From DTU019 sp050949825 (GTDB lineage: Bacteria; Bacillota; Syntrophomonadia; Syntrophomonadales; Syntrophomonadaceae), in assembly GCA_050949825.1 (NCBI GenBank), contig JBMNGL010000007.1, positions 372,001 to 436,000 on the forward strand: 64,000 bases of DNA, in the 5' to 3' direction. Below, piece after piece: positions 26,024-35,295 of the stretch. The first letter of the stretch is position 1; each line of letters starts with the position of its first letter. A program made the translations under genes and the position numbers. The notes under the pieces are model-generated. The model made no database searches and was not told the DNA's origin. It was given only the letters and a program-made list of their open reading frames with translations.

Positions 26024-26114
26024 AAAGAAATGTTTTATACGACATATATGTTTGCCCTCCTGGAGAAAGCGTTTCAACCACCTATCGACAAGGGATAAAA
26101 TGTTTTGTTAAATT

Positions 26115-26194
26115 TCGGATTTATAAGATAGTTTTACTAATAATAGCAGGAATTTTGACAGGTTGAGTAGAACCATTGATTTAAATTTCGATAA
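26115..26194 (+). promoter_or_regulatory. Promoter region of the flagellar operon (candidates)
   Basis: Several overlapping signals stand upstream of flgB. TTGACA at 26155-26160 is a perfect sigma-A -35, but the matching -10 (around 26178-26185, TTTAAA) is weak or wide-spaced. For sigma-D, TAGA-N15-TTCGATAA (26168-26194) and TAAA-N15-TCGGATTT (26096-26122) each match the -10 GCCGATAT in five of eight positions. The sequence alone cannot decide. Confidence 0.3.
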
Positions 26195-26214
26195 TGCCCA
26201 AAAGGGGTGATATA

Positions 26215-26634
26215 TTGCTCAATGATGTATTCAATTCAGGTACTCAGTCCCTGCTTAATAGAGCAATGGACATCACTTGGCGTGCGAAGGAAGTTTCCGC
26301 CGATAACATCGCTAATGTTGATACGCCTGGATTCAAGCGCAGTGAGGTGCTCTTTCAGAAAAATCTCCAACAGGCCTTATCATTAAGAGGTCCCAAAGGT
26401 CTGGCTGCCACTCATGCCAGGCATATGCAAGGTCGTGCCTCCCGGATGAAGGGCGGCAATAGTATTATAATTGACCGCATTACCGACTCCTCATACCGCA
26501 ATGATGGGAATAATGTGGACATTGATATGGAAATGGCAGGATTGACCAAAGCCAATCTGTTTTATGATGCCCTTAGCCAGAGCATGAGCAATGAAATACG
26601 CTTGTTACGCCTGGCCATTACCGGGAGGGGATAA
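26215..26634 (+). CDS. flgB: Flagellar basal body rod protein FlgB
   Basis: Proximal rod subunit exported by the flagellar type III apparatus. The N-terminal SADNIANVDTPGFKRSEV is the rod/hook family signature. TTG 26215 follows AAAGGGGTGA at 26200-26209; the frame also extends to ATG 26194, which lies upstream of that SD. With TTG the protein is 139 aa, the usual size. First gene of the long fla/che operon. Confidence 0.94.
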   Translation: MLNDVFNSGTQSLLNRAMDITWRAKEVSADNIANVDTPGFKRSEVLFQKNLQQALSLRGPKGLAATHARHMQGRASRMKGGNSIIIDRITDSSYRNDGNNVDIDMEMAGLTKANLFYDALSQSMSNEIRLLRLAITGRG

Positions 26635-26637
26635 GAA

Positions 26638-27096
26638 ATGAGCTTTTTAGACGGAATTGACATTAGCGCCAGTGGGCTGACCGCACAGCGTCTGCGTTTG
26701 GACACCATTGCCAATAACATGGCCAATGCTGAGACCACTCGGGTGGCGGGAGGAACCGGACCTTATCGGCGTCAGGTGGTTATATTTGAATCTCGCCCCG
26801 GCAGCGCTGTAAAAGGCAGTTTTGCTGATGTACTGCGCCGTCGCATGGCCAACACCGGAGGCGGGGTGCGGGTCACTGCCATCCGCTCTTTGGACGAAAG
26901 CCAGGCTCCATTTAAAAGGGTATATGAGCCCGGTCACCCGGATGCGGATGAACAAGGCTATGTTACCTACCCTAATGTCAACATAGTTGAAGAAATGGTG
27001 AATATGATCTCCGCTACCCGGGCCTATGAGGCCAATGCCAAGGTCATTGAAGCCACCCGGGCTATGGCAGCTCGGGCGTTGAGCATCGGTAGATAA
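26638..27096 (+). CDS. flgC: Flagellar basal body rod protein FlgC
   Basis: Rod subunit next to FlgB. It has the paired family termini: DTIANNMANAETTRVAGG near the N-terminus and YPNVNIVEEMVNMISATRAYEANAKVIE at the C-terminus (quoted in part). 152 aa. SD GGGAGGGG, 3 bp after flgB. Confidence 0.95.
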   Translation: MSFLDGIDISASGLTAQRLRLDTIANNMANAETTRVAGGTGPYRRQVVIFESRPGSAVKGSFADVLRRRMANTGGGVRVTAIRSLDESQAPFKRVYEPGHPDADEQGYVTYPNVNIVEEMVNMISATRAYEANAKVIEATRAMAARALSIGR

Positions 27097-27111
27097 AGGA
27101 GGCATCCCAAG

Positions 27112-27417
27112 GTGGCCATTAACCCGATTAGCCCCAATCTGTTGTCCGCCATTGCTGCTCCTGCTGCTGCAGTCCCGCAAACCGCAGAGGGGAATACGAG
27201 CAGTTTTTGGAACAGCCTCAAGGAGGCTCTCGGTCAGGTAAACACGCTGCAGCATGAGGCCTCGTATAACGCGCAGCAGTTGGCACTGGGTGCACAGGAT
27301 TATCTGCACAGTCCCATGATTGCCTATGAGAAAGTCAGCCTGGCCTTACAGCTTACCATTGAAATACGCAATCGCCTGGTAGAATCCTATCAGGAAATCA
27401 TGCGCATGCAGATGTAA
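27112..27417 (+). CDS. fliE: Flagellar hook-basal body complex protein FliE
   Basis: Small adaptor between MS ring and rod. 101 aa; the C-terminal two thirds contain the FliE pattern VSLALQLTIEIRNRLVESYQ and EIMRMQM. GTG 27112 is preceded by AAAGGAGG. An alanine/proline-rich N-terminal stretch is normal for the family. Confidence 0.93.
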   Translation: MAINPISPNLLSAIAAPAAAVPQTAEGNTSSFWNSLKEALGQVNTLQHEASYNAQQLALGAQDYLHSPMIAYEKVSLALQLTIEIRNRLVESYQEIMRMQM

Positions 27418-27442
27418 TCTGCGGCAGGGAGTATAGACATAG

Positions 27443-29059
27443 ATGGAAAACTTCCTAAACACCGTCAAACAAATGACGGCTAATCTTAAAGAACTGTGGG
27501 ATCAGATGAATCTGAACCGCAAAGTCCTGAGCATCGGCATGCTCGCCTTTATAATCTGCATCGTGGTCGTAGCCTGGGCAAGCGCCACCCGGGTCAATTA
27601 TGAGCCGCTTTATACCCAACTCAGTGACAAGGACGCCGGTGCCATTATTGCCAAGTTAGATGAAGCAAGAACACCCTATCGCCTGGAGGACAACGGCAGC
27701 ACCATCCTGGTTCCCGCTGAAGTCAAATACAATACCCGCTTAAAACTGGCCGAACAAAATCTGCCCCTGGGAGAGTCAGGTTTTGAACTGTTTCGGGAAA
27801 GCACCAGTTTCGGGGAGACTCAAACCGACAAGCGGGTCAAGTACCTGGAAGCCCTGCAGGGCGAATTGGCTCGCACCATACAACGCCTGGACAAGGTTAA
27901 GGCGGCCAAGGTCAACCTGGCCCTGCCGGAGCAGTCGTTGTTTTCTGATCAAGAAGAGCTTTCCAAGGCATCGGTGGTCATCAATACCCAACCCGGCCAG
28001 AGCTTGACCCCACAGGAAGTCCAAGCCGTGACCAATCTGGTCGCCAACAGTGTGGAACGGCTCAAGGCTGAAAATGTCGTTATCGTTGACCAGTACGGAA
28101 CGCTTTTATCTGATGCTCTGCCCCAGGGTATGATGGCGGCCACATCCAAGCTGCAAATGCAGTTGGCAATGAAAAGGGAATATGAAAAGGAGAAACAAAC
28201 AGCCATCCAGTCCATGTTGGACAAAACCCTGGGGGTAGATAACGCAGTGGTTCGCGTCAATGCCGAACTCAATTTTAACGACCGCGAAGAACGCTCCGAA
28301 ATCTACAGCCATGATCCCGAGGGGTCCTTTGTGCGCAGCGAAGAGATTATCAAAGAATCCGGCACTACGCCTGCTGCCGGTGCCGCTCCCGGAACCGATG
28401 CCAATATCCCGCAATACACCGAAATCAACGATACCGAGGGCAGCTATGATAAATCCTCGACCATACGCAATTATGAAATTGATAAAACCGAAACCATTAC
28501 CCGTTATGCGCCCGGCGAAGTTAAATACGATTACCTTACCATTTCGGTTCTAGTTAATAATGCGGCAACTATGGATTTGAAACTGGGGCAGAGCCAGGAA
28601 GACAAGGCCAATACTATTCGTAATATAGTGGCTACAGCCTGCGGTTTACGGGAAAACCGCAATAATGAAAACGTCAGGCTGGATGAGAATATATCGGTGG
28701 CTTTCATCGAGTTTAACCCTCAACCAGAACCGGAACCGGATTCCTTAAACACCGTCGAGTATCTTTTTCAAAGCGGCTGGATGCCCTGGCTTATGCTGGG
28801 CCTGGTCCTTTTGACCTGCCTGGCGGTCTTTGCAGGACTGCGCAGGAGGAGTCCTGCCCCAGAGGTGGAAGCGGGCGTGCCCATTAGCGGTTATGAAGCG
28901 ATAGTGGACGATGAAGTCAGCCTGGAGAAGCTTATTGATAAGAGTATGACGCCGGCTGAACGCGAAAGCCAGAAGATCAAAGAGGAGATCGATAAATTGG
29001 TGGAGAGCAATCCGGAAAATGCGGCCCAGGTAATCAAATCCTGGCTATTGGAAAACTAG
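27443..29059 (+). CDS. fliF: Flagellar MS-ring protein FliF
   Basis: Forms the membrane-embedded ring on which the basal body is built. There are two membrane helices, about residues 30-48 (VLSIGMLAFIICIVVVAWAS in part) and 445-465, and between them the YscJ/FliF ring-building domains (YEPLYTQLSDKDAGAIIAKL, VKAAKVNLALPEQSLF). The C-terminal cytoplasmic tail that binds FliG ends EIDKLVESNPENAAQVIKSW. 538 aa. Confidence 0.96.
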   Translation: MENFLNTVKQMTANLKELWDQMNLNRKVLSIGMLAFIICIVVVAWASATRVNYEPLYTQLSDKDAGAIIAKLDEARTPYRLEDNGSTILVPAEVKYNTRLKLAEQNLPLGESGFELFRESTSFGETQTDKRVKYLEALQGELARTIQRLDKVKAAKVNLALPEQSLFSDQEELSKASVVINTQPGQSLTPQEVQAVTNLVANSVERLKAENVVIVDQYGTLLSDALPQGMMAATSKLQMQLAMKREYEKEKQTAIQSMLDKTLGVDNAVVRVNAELNFNDREERSEIYSHDPEGSFVRSEEIIKESGTTPAAGAAPGTDANIPQYTEINDTEGSYDKSSTIRNYEIDKTETITRYAPGEVKYDYLTISVLVNNAATMDLKLGQSQEDKANTIRNIVATACGLRENRNNENVRLDENISVAFIEFNPQPEPEPDSLNTVEYLFQSGWMPWLMLGLVLLTCLAVFAGLRRRSPAPEVEAGVPISGYEAIVDDEVSLEKLIDKSMTPAERESQKIKEEIDKLVESNPENAAQVIKSWLLEN

Positions 29060-29067
29060 AGGTGAGC

Positions 29068-30081
29068 ATGGTGGCGACCAAAAAAGCCCTGAGTGGCAAA
29101 CAAAAGGCAGCCAATTTCCTTATTTTTCTGGGACCGGAAAAATCAGCCCAGATTTTTAAATATATGAGTGAAGAAGAAATTGAACAGCTGACCCTGGAGA
29201 TTGCCAATATCCGTCAAATACCTGCGGAACGCATGGATGAAATCTTTCGGGAATTCTTTGAGATGTGTTTGGCCCGCCATTTTATCGGTAAAGGCGGCAT
29301 CGCCTATGCCAAAGAAATATTGGAAAAGGCGTATGGAGTAGAGAAAACCAATGAGATTATTTCACGCATTTCAGCTTCCTTGCAGGTTAGACCTTTTGAT
29401 TTTATGCGCAAAACCGAACCAGCCCAGTTGCTTAATTTTATCCAAGGTGAACACCCGCAGACCATTGCCTTGATTCTGGCTTATCTCGATCCTGAAAAGG
29501 CCTCCAGCATCCTGGGGGCGTTGCCGACCGAGCGTCAGGCCGAGGTGGCCAAACGAATTGCATTGATGGATACCACTTCACCGGAAATCATCAAAGAAGT
29601 TGAGAATGTCCTGGAACGCAAGCTGTCTACCATCGGCCCCCAGGAGTTGAGCAATGCCGGTGGGGTCAAATCTGTGGTGCAGATTCTCAATCTGGTGGAC
29701 AGGGGCACAGAAAAGACCATACTGGAAGCACTGGAAGTTCAGGATCCCGAGCTGGCGGAAGATATTAAGAAGTTGATGTTTGTCTTTGAAGATATCGTTC
29801 TGATTGACGATCGCTCCGTGCAAAGGATGCTGCGTGATGTGGAATCACAGGATTTGTCCCTGGCCCTTAAGGGAAGCAGCAGCGAGGTGTCCAACAAGAT
29901 TTTCGGCAATATGTCCAGCCGCGCCGCAGAGATGTTGAAAGAGGATATGGAATTTATGGGACCGGTGCGCTTAAGAGATGTTGAAGAAGCCCAACAACGC
30001 ATTGTCAATGTGATACGCCGTCTGGAAGAAACCGGAGAAATCGTGGTAGCCCGTGGCGGAGGAGATGAAATCATTGTCTAA
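29068..30081 (+). CDS. fliG: Flagellar motor switch protein FliG
   Basis: C-ring protein that transmits torque from the stator and binds FliF. The N-terminal domain (GKQKAANFLIFLGPEKSAQI), the middle domain with EHPQTIALILAYLDPEKA, and the C-terminal torque helix with charged residues DDRSVQRMLRDVESQDL are present. I choose ATG 29068; GTG 29071 and GTG 29062 are alternatives around the SD GAGGTGA. About 337 aa. Confidence 0.96.
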   Translation: MVATKKALSGKQKAANFLIFLGPEKSAQIFKYMSEEEIEQLTLEIANIRQIPAERMDEIFREFFEMCLARHFIGKGGIAYAKEILEKAYGVEKTNEIISRISASLQVRPFDFMRKTEPAQLLNFIQGEHPQTIALILAYLDPEKASSILGALPTERQAEVAKRIALMDTTSPEIIKEVENVLERKLSTIGPQELSNAGGVKSVVQILNLVDRGTEKTILEALEVQDPELAEDIKKLMFVFEDIVLIDDRSVQRMLRDVESQDLSLALKGSSSEVSNKIFGNMSSRAAEMLKEDMEFMGPVRLRDVEEAQQRIVNVIRRLEETGEIVVARGGGDEIIV

Positions 30082-30865
30082 AATTATAAAAGGCAGTGCA
30101 TTACGGCTAACCCATCCCAAGATTGTTGAATTATCCACTATTGGGCTGCTCGAAAGCCCCGCTTTAGACCAGCTTGAAAAGGACGAACAACAGTTGCAGG
30201 ATTTGCAGCGGGAAAGCCAGAAGGTCTTGCAGGAAACCGAAGCCATGATTGTGGACCTGCTGGAAAAAGCCCGCGAGGAGGCGCGCAACATCATAGCAGC
30301 CGCCCGGGATGAAGCGGAGTTGGTGCAGATACAGGCTTCGCAGGCCGCCCGGGAGATGAAAGAGCAGGCCCAGGAAAATGGCTATAGAACTGGAATAGAA
30401 AAGGCCCAGGAGGAGATGGCCAGCTTGCAGGCATCCGTAGAACAGGAAAACCATGCTCTGATGGAGGCCGCCCGGGCACAAAAACTGCAAATGATGGCGG
30501 ACTGTGAAGCCGACATCCTGCGCCTTTCCATAGCCATAGCCAGGAAAGTGGTGGCAGTCGAGTTGGTGAGCAACCCTGATGTGATCCTCCATGTCATTCG
30601 TGAAGCCATCGCCTTACTGGATCATCCCGATAATGTAACCATTCATGTCAATCCTGCCGATCTGGACCATGTTTTGCAAGAGGTGGCAGCAGGGCTTTAT
30701 GGTGAGTCTGATCAACAACTCATCAAAGCAGCTGTTTTTCCCGATAATCGAATTAACAGCGGGGGCTGCACCCTGGAAAGCGAAGTGGGAATGATCGACG
30801 CTCGTTTGGAAACCCGTTGGGAAATCATGGAACAAGCCTTGCAGGAAGTGAGCTGCGATGATTGA
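30074..30865 (+). CDS. fliH: Flagellar assembly protein FliH
   Basis: Regulator of the export ATPase FliI, also linking it to the C ring. Long coiled-coil middle (about 35-150) with regular Glu/Gln/Ala-rich heptads, then a C-terminal globular domain (SIAIARKVVAVELVSNPDVI). TTG 30074 gives an (M)SKIIKGSALRL start and stands 9 nt after GGAGGAG; the reported longer frame begins inside that SD. It overlaps fliG by 8 nt and fliI by 8 nt. Confidence 0.9.
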   Translation: MSKIIKGSALRLTHPKIVELSTIGLLESPALDQLEKDEQQLQDLQRESQKVLQETEAMIVDLLEKAREEARNIIAAARDEAELVQIQASQAAREMKEQAQENGYRTGIEKAQEEMASLQASVEQENHALMEAARAQKLQMMADCEADILRLSIAIARKVVAVELVSNPDVILHVIREAIALLDHPDNVTIHVNPADLDHVLQEVAAGLYGESDQQLIKAAVFPDNRINSGGCTLESEVGMIDARLETRWEIMEQALQEVSCDD

Positions 30866-32186
30866 CCCGATCGTATTCGAGCGGCATTTGGAGGCCATAA
30901 GCAAGGCGCAGCTATACCTGGTCAAGGGCAAGATTTCCCAGGCTATTGGTTTAACCCTGGAAGCAGTAGGCCCCCGTTTGAGTTTAGGTGAGCTGTGTTA
31001 TATTCGCAGCAATTATGTCGACCAACCCTTGACTGCCGCAGAGGTGGTAGGTTTTAAAAATAATCGCATTCTCTTAATGCCTCTGGGAGATTTGCAGGGG
31101 ATAGGCCCGGGCAGTGATTTAATAGCTACCGGCGGCACGCTGAAAGTAAAGGTGGGCCTGGATTTGCAGGGCCGGGTATTGGATGGCCTGGGTGAACCCA
31201 TTGATGGCAAAGGTCGCATCAAGGCCAGCGGTTACTATCCGGTTATGAATCAGCCCCCCAACCCGCTCAGCCGGACCCGCATCAAAGAGGTCCTGCCGGT
31301 AGGTATCAAAGCCATTGATGGTTTGAACACGCTGGGGCGCGGCCAACGTATCGGCATTTTTGCCGGCAGTGGGGTCGGTAAAAGCACCTTGATCGGCATG
31401 GCAGCTCGCAATACCGAGGCTGACATCAATGTGATCGCTCTTATCGGGGAACGAGGCCGGGAGGTGCGAGAGTTTCTGGAAAAGGATTTGGGACCGGAAG
31501 GTTTGGCCCGTTCGGTAGTAGTCGTAGCCACCTCAGATCAACCCGCTTTGCTCAGGCTCAAAGGCGCCTTTGTGGCCACCAGCATTGCCGAGTATTTTCG
31601 TGATCAGGGTTGCGATGTATTGCTTTTGATGGATTCATTAACCCGTTTCGCTCTGGCGCAGCGCGAGGTAGGCCTGGCCATAGGGGAGCCTCCCGCCACC
31701 CGGGGATTTACCCCTTCAGTTTTTGCTCTTTTGCCCAAACTGCTGGAACGGGCCGGCACTGCCGCTAAAGGCAGCATTACCGGGCTTTATTCCGTCCTGG
31801 TGGAAGGCGACGATATCAACGAGCCTATCACCGATGCGGTGAGGGGCATTGTGGATGGGCATATTGTTTTAAGCCGCAACATTGCCGCACAGAACATTTA
31901 TCCCGCAATTGATATTTTACAGAGCATCAGCCGGGTGATGATTGATTTGGTGGATGGCCAGCATATGCAATATGCCAACCATTTTCGCAGCATACTGGCC
32001 ACCTATGAAGAAGCCCGCGATTTAATCGATATCGGGGCATACAAAGAAGGCGCCAACCCGCGCATCGACCGGGCCATAGCCATTATTGAGCAGTGCCAGG
32101 CCTTTTTACGCCAGGATATTCATGAAGAAGCCACTTTTCAGGACACTTATAACATGCTGGAAAAAATAGCCGATAGGCAGGGATAA
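30858..32186 (+). CDS. fliI: Flagellar export ATPase FliI
   Basis: F1-ATPase-beta-like ATPase of the flagellar type III export apparatus. Walker A is GIFAGSGVGKSTLIGM near residue 170, Walker B VLLLMDSLTRFA, and GEPPATRGFTPSVFALLPK is the T3SS ATPase signature. 442 aa. Its ATG lies inside the fliH 3' end. Confidence 0.97.
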   Translation: MIDPIVFERHLEAISKAQLYLVKGKISQAIGLTLEAVGPRLSLGELCYIRSNYVDQPLTAAEVVGFKNNRILLMPLGDLQGIGPGSDLIATGGTLKVKVGLDLQGRVLDGLGEPIDGKGRIKASGYYPVMNQPPNPLSRTRIKEVLPVGIKAIDGLNTLGRGQRIGIFAGSGVGKSTLIGMAARNTEADINVIALIGERGREVREFLEKDLGPEGLARSVVVVATSDQPALLRLKGAFVATSIAEYFRDQGCDVLLLMDSLTRFALAQREVGLAIGEPPATRGFTPSVFALLPKLLERAGTAAKGSITGLYSVLVEGDDINEPITDAVRGIVDGHIVLSRNIAAQNIYPAIDILQSISRVMIDLVDGQHMQYANHFRSILATYEEARDLIDIGAYKEGANPRIDRAIAIIEQCQAFLRQDIHEEATFQDTYNMLEKIADRQG

Positions 32187-32188
32187 AA

Positions 32189-32644
32189 ATGAAAGCCTTT
32201 GATTTCAGGCTGCAGACTAAATTAAATATTTCCATACGGCAGGAGGACATCGCCCGTGAAAACCTGCAGGCTAGCCTGAATGTCCGCAATGAAATCGCCC
32301 AGCAATTGGATCAGTTGGTCGACCGGGTACAGGCTGTCAAGAACAGTATTAGAGAGCAAAACAACTCCTCTACGGCTTTTTCCATCCTGGTAGCATCGCG
32401 GGAATACCTGCCGGTCCTCAATATGCGCAAAAATACCGTGGCCAGCCATCTTAAAGAGGCGGAGAGTGAAGTTGAAACGGCGCGTGGCAAGCTCGTTGAG
32501 CGGGCCCGGGAAACCGGCACCCTGGAAAAACTGAAAAAGCGCCAATGGCAAGAATACCAGAAAGAAGCGCTGCAGCATGAACAAAAGGTTATTGATGAAC
32601 TGGCCTTGTCCAATCATTTTCGAAAAAAAACTACCAATGTGTAA
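32189..32644 (+). CDS. fliJ: Flagellar export protein FliJ
   Basis: Coiled-coil protein resembling the gamma stalk of F1, acting with FliI. 151 aa, almost wholly helical and charged, with KLNISIRQEDIARENLQ near the N-terminus and KLKKRQWQEYQKEALQHEQK near the C-terminus. Identity rests on length, coiled-coil character and position right after fliI (2 bp gap). Confidence 0.87.
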   Translation: MKAFDFRLQTKLNISIRQEDIARENLQASLNVRNEIAQQLDQLVDRVQAVKNSIREQNNSSTAFSILVASREYLPVLNMRKNTVASHLKEAESEVETARGKLVERARETGTLEKLKKRQWQEYQKEALQHEQKVIDELALSNHFRKKTTNV

Positions 32645-32659
32645 AGCAGGAGTCTGTCA

Positions 32660-33229
32660 ATGACGAATAGTTTAAAGACAGTTAAAATAATGGGGCTAAC
32701 CTTATCGATACTGGCGATAATTGCCTGCAGCGGCTATGTGCTGGTTAAACTGGGGGTTTGGGAATCCCCGGCAGTCCTGCAACATATTGCTGTGCCAGGC
32801 ACCATTCAGGCAAATAAAGAATCCGGGGATAGTGCTCCTTTGGATACACTGCAGCTAGAGCAAAACCTGGCTGCTAAACAAGCCGAGATGAGCGCATTGC
32901 AGGCGCGGATGGCGGCAACCGAACAAGCTTTGCAGCAGAGCCAGGAAAGTGAAACGCAGCTTAAGGCCGAGGTAGCCAGATTGAATCAGGAGATCCTCGA
33001 CCTGAAATCTGGCGATAGTGCCAAAAGGGCAGCTTACAAGGATATGGCGCCGTACTTTGCCAATATGAAGGCCAAAGATGCCGCCGACATCCTGTCCCGT
33101 TTAAAGGATGAGGATATTATTGGTATTCTGTCCAGCATGGAGAAGGAAAGGGCAGCTGAAATACTGCCCTTTATGAACCGTGACAAGGCAGCCGCCATCA
33201 CCGCCAAAATGCTGGTGGTAGGATCATAA
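32660..33229 (+). CDS. MotE-like flagellar operon protein (YlxF position)
   Basis: 189 aa with one N-terminal membrane helix (GLTLSILAIIACSGYVLV), a coiled coil (about 65-115), and a C-terminal MgtE-N/MotE-like helical domain, PYFANMKAKDAADILSRL then IIGILSSMEKERAAEILPFM. Proteins of this kind lie between fliJ and fliK in Firmicutes; MotE in alphaproteobacteria is a periplasmic motor chaperone. The exact role in Firmicutes is uncertain. Confidence 0.82.
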   Translation: MTNSLKTVKIMGLTLSILAIIACSGYVLVKLGVWESPAVLQHIAVPGTIQANKESGDSAPLDTLQLEQNLAAKQAEMSALQARMAATEQALQQSQESETQLKAEVARLNQEILDLKSGDSAKRAAYKDMAPYFANMKAKDAADILSRLKDEDIIGILSSMEKERAAEILPFMNRDKAAAITAKMLVVGS

Positions 33230-33234
33230 CAGGA

Positions 33235-33282
33235 GTCGGTATTAAGGTGTTGCAGGCCAAGGCGGCGACACCTTATCCCGAC
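33235..33282 (+). other. Intra-operon hairpin between the MotE-like gene and fliK
   Basis: AAGGTGTTGC (33244-33253) pairs with GCGACACCTT (33265-33274) over 10 bp with one G-U, and GTCGG (33235-33239) with CCGAC (33278-33282) extends it. No T-run follows, so it is more likely to affect mRNA processing or stability than to terminate. It lies 17 nt before the fliK SD. Confidence 0.6.
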
Positions 33283-33313
33283 CCCTGAATTTAACGCAAA
33301 GGAGGTGAAAAAA

Positions 33314-34723
33314 GTGGAATGCAGCGTGAACAGTTTATTGCTGACCAGGAATGATAAGGCCTCACCGGTTGAAAAAGGCAAGTCTTGCGGATCCTTTCGT
33401 CCGGTCAAGGTGAAATCCTTTAAAAATCAGTTCGGTCGGATGCAGAGCAGGTCCGCGGCACCCAAACAACAAGCGGCGGAGAAAAGTATTCCCCGGCAGG
33501 TGGATAAAAACCTTGCGCAGCAGGCAGAAAAGGAAGCTGCTGGCGTTGGCAGGGAGACGGGCCAGAGTGTTCTCAGTAACAATGGCATGAAGAAGCCAGA
33601 CTCCATGGGCCATGACCTGTTTCGGGCCATTGACGCTGTGTTGCCGCAGATCAACATTGAGGCCAAGATGCCAAGTGAGGCTGAGTTATCACCGGAATTG
33701 CCAGCAGGATTGTCGATCCTGCTCACGGCAAGCAACCCCGGCAGCGGAGAACAGGCGGAATCGACCCTGCCTGGCACAGCAGCAGTCGTTTTTGCCCATG
33801 AACCCGTCCAGCCATGGACTGAACCCACCCCCGCAGCAGGACAAACGTTGACCGCCGCAGCAGAACAGCCGAGCGGCACAACAGATGCAGAAACGGACAA
33901 CGGGGAAAGCCCTGCTGATAAAGCGGGTTATCCTGACAGGTTCAGACTGATGCTGCACAATAATAAAAACCATGTGTTTCTCAAGCTCAAGGTGCAGCAA
34001 GATTCGGCAGCAACGGTCAAGGATCAGGATTTATCAGTGCCCCCCGGACAGGCCAAAAAGCTGCTGGATTTTGAGAGTCATCGCCTGGCGGGCGCCAAAC
34101 TGCCGGATAAAAGCAACCTCCTATTCGAGCAGAGCAGCCCTCAGGGTGGAGAAAAGGCTGACACCAACCTGCTCATCACCATCAAAGACTCTCCAGGAGG
34201 AAGCAGGGTGATGATCCATTCCCTCCCTCAAGCGGGAAGCAATACTCCAGTATTGCCCCAAACCGAGGAGGTCTTTGCGCAGATTGTGGATAAGGCCAAA
34301 CTGATGGTTAAAATGAGCAGTTCAGAGATGAATATCGATCTCAAACCCGAGTTTCTGGGCAAATTGTCCATTAAGGTGATGGTTGAAGACGGATTGGTGA
34401 CCGCCCGGTTTTTGACCGATAATCATCACGTCAAACAGATGCTGGAAACCAATCTCAACGCCTTGCGCCAAAACCTGGAAAACCAGGGCCTGAAGGTTGA
34501 TAAGACCGAAGTTGAGGTGCAGCTTGGCAATGAGCGAAATTTTGATAGTCCCGGCAGCTGGAAAGGGGATGGTTGGGCCGAGCAGCACGCTTTACAGAGC
34601 AATCCCGTGCTGTCGGTAGACGAAACGGGCCTGGCTGTCCTGGATGTGGACAATCTAGCGGATAACAACCTGGCGGATATCTATGAGTACAGTGCCAACG
34701 GACAGATGAACATACTGGTATAG
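33314..34723 (+). CDS. fliK: Flagellar hook-length control protein FliK
   Basis: Secreted ruler that sets hook length and switches export specificity. The N-terminal two thirds (about 1-330) are low-complexity and rich in Ala, Gln, Pro and Ser; the C-terminal conserved domain has MSSSEMNIDLKPEFLGKLSI, VTARFLTDNHHVKQML and LNALRQNLENQGLKVDKTEV. GTG 33314 follows AAAGGAGGTG by 6 nt, giving 469 aa. The name follows from C-terminal domain plus position before flgD. Confidence 0.9.
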   Translation: MECSVNSLLLTRNDKASPVEKGKSCGSFRPVKVKSFKNQFGRMQSRSAAPKQQAAEKSIPRQVDKNLAQQAEKEAAGVGRETGQSVLSNNGMKKPDSMGHDLFRAIDAVLPQINIEAKMPSEAELSPELPAGLSILLTASNPGSGEQAESTLPGTAAVVFAHEPVQPWTEPTPAAGQTLTAAAEQPSGTTDAETDNGESPADKAGYPDRFRLMLHNNKNHVFLKLKVQQDSAATVKDQDLSVPPGQAKKLLDFESHRLAGAKLPDKSNLLFEQSSPQGGEKADTNLLITIKDSPGGSRVMIHSLPQAGSNTPVLPQTEEVFAQIVDKAKLMVKMSSSEMNIDLKPEFLGKLSIKVMVEDGLVTARFLTDNHHVKQMLETNLNALRQNLENQGLKVDKTEVEVQLGNERNFDSPGSWKGDGWAEQHALQSNPVLSVDETGLAVLDVDNLADNNLADIYEYSANGQMNILV

Positions 34724-34734
34724 GAGGTGAGGAA

Positions 34735-35295
34735 GTGGCAATTACCGCGACCGACGCGACTGCAGCAGCGCAGTCGACAAACCATGCCACAGCCAATGTG
34801 CAGCAGAACATATCCAAGCAGATCCTGGGCAAAGACGACTTCCTCAAACTGCTGGTGACCCAGCTGCGCTATCAGAACCCGTTGCAGCCCATGGAGGACA
34901 AGGAGTTTATCAGCCAGATGGCCACCTTCAGTTCGCTGGAACAGATGCAGAACATGAACACCACCATGAATGCTTTGGCAGACACCATCAACAATCAATG
35001 GCTGCCCCATATGATGATGCAGCAAGCCGGGCAGATGGTGGGACGTGAAGTAGGCTATCTAAGCTTGGACGAGGCGGGAGAATTACAAATCCGGGCGGGT
35101 ATTGTGGATTCAGTAATGATGCAAAAGGGCATACCCTACCTGGTAATTGGGGACGAAGCCGTATCGCTTGATCAAATTACCGCTATGGGCGGATCGGTTG
35201 TAGGGATTGAAACCGAGTATTACAGCAAGATGCTGGCAAAATTGGATCTGCTGCTGAACCAACTCGGGGTTGACGCGGAGGTTCCCCATGATTGA
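34735..35295 (+). CDS. flgD: Flagellar hook assembly scaffold FlgD
   Basis: Hook cap protein needed for polymerisation of FlgE. The conserved N-terminal motif KDDFLKLLVTQLRYQNPLQP is seen, with SQMATFSSLEQMQNMNTTM after it. 186 aa; Firmicutes FlgD often lacks the large C-terminal domains. GTG 34735 follows ATAGGAGGTGAGG. Confidence 0.94.
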   Translation: MAITATDATAAAQSTNHATANVQQNISKQILGKDDFLKLLVTQLRYQNPLQPMEDKEFISQMATFSSLEQMQNMNTTMNALADTINNQWLPHMMMQQAGQMVGREVGYLSLDEAGELQIRAGIVDSVMMQKGIPYLVIGDEAVSLDQITAMGGSVVGIETEYYSKMLAKLDLLLNQLGVDAEVPHD

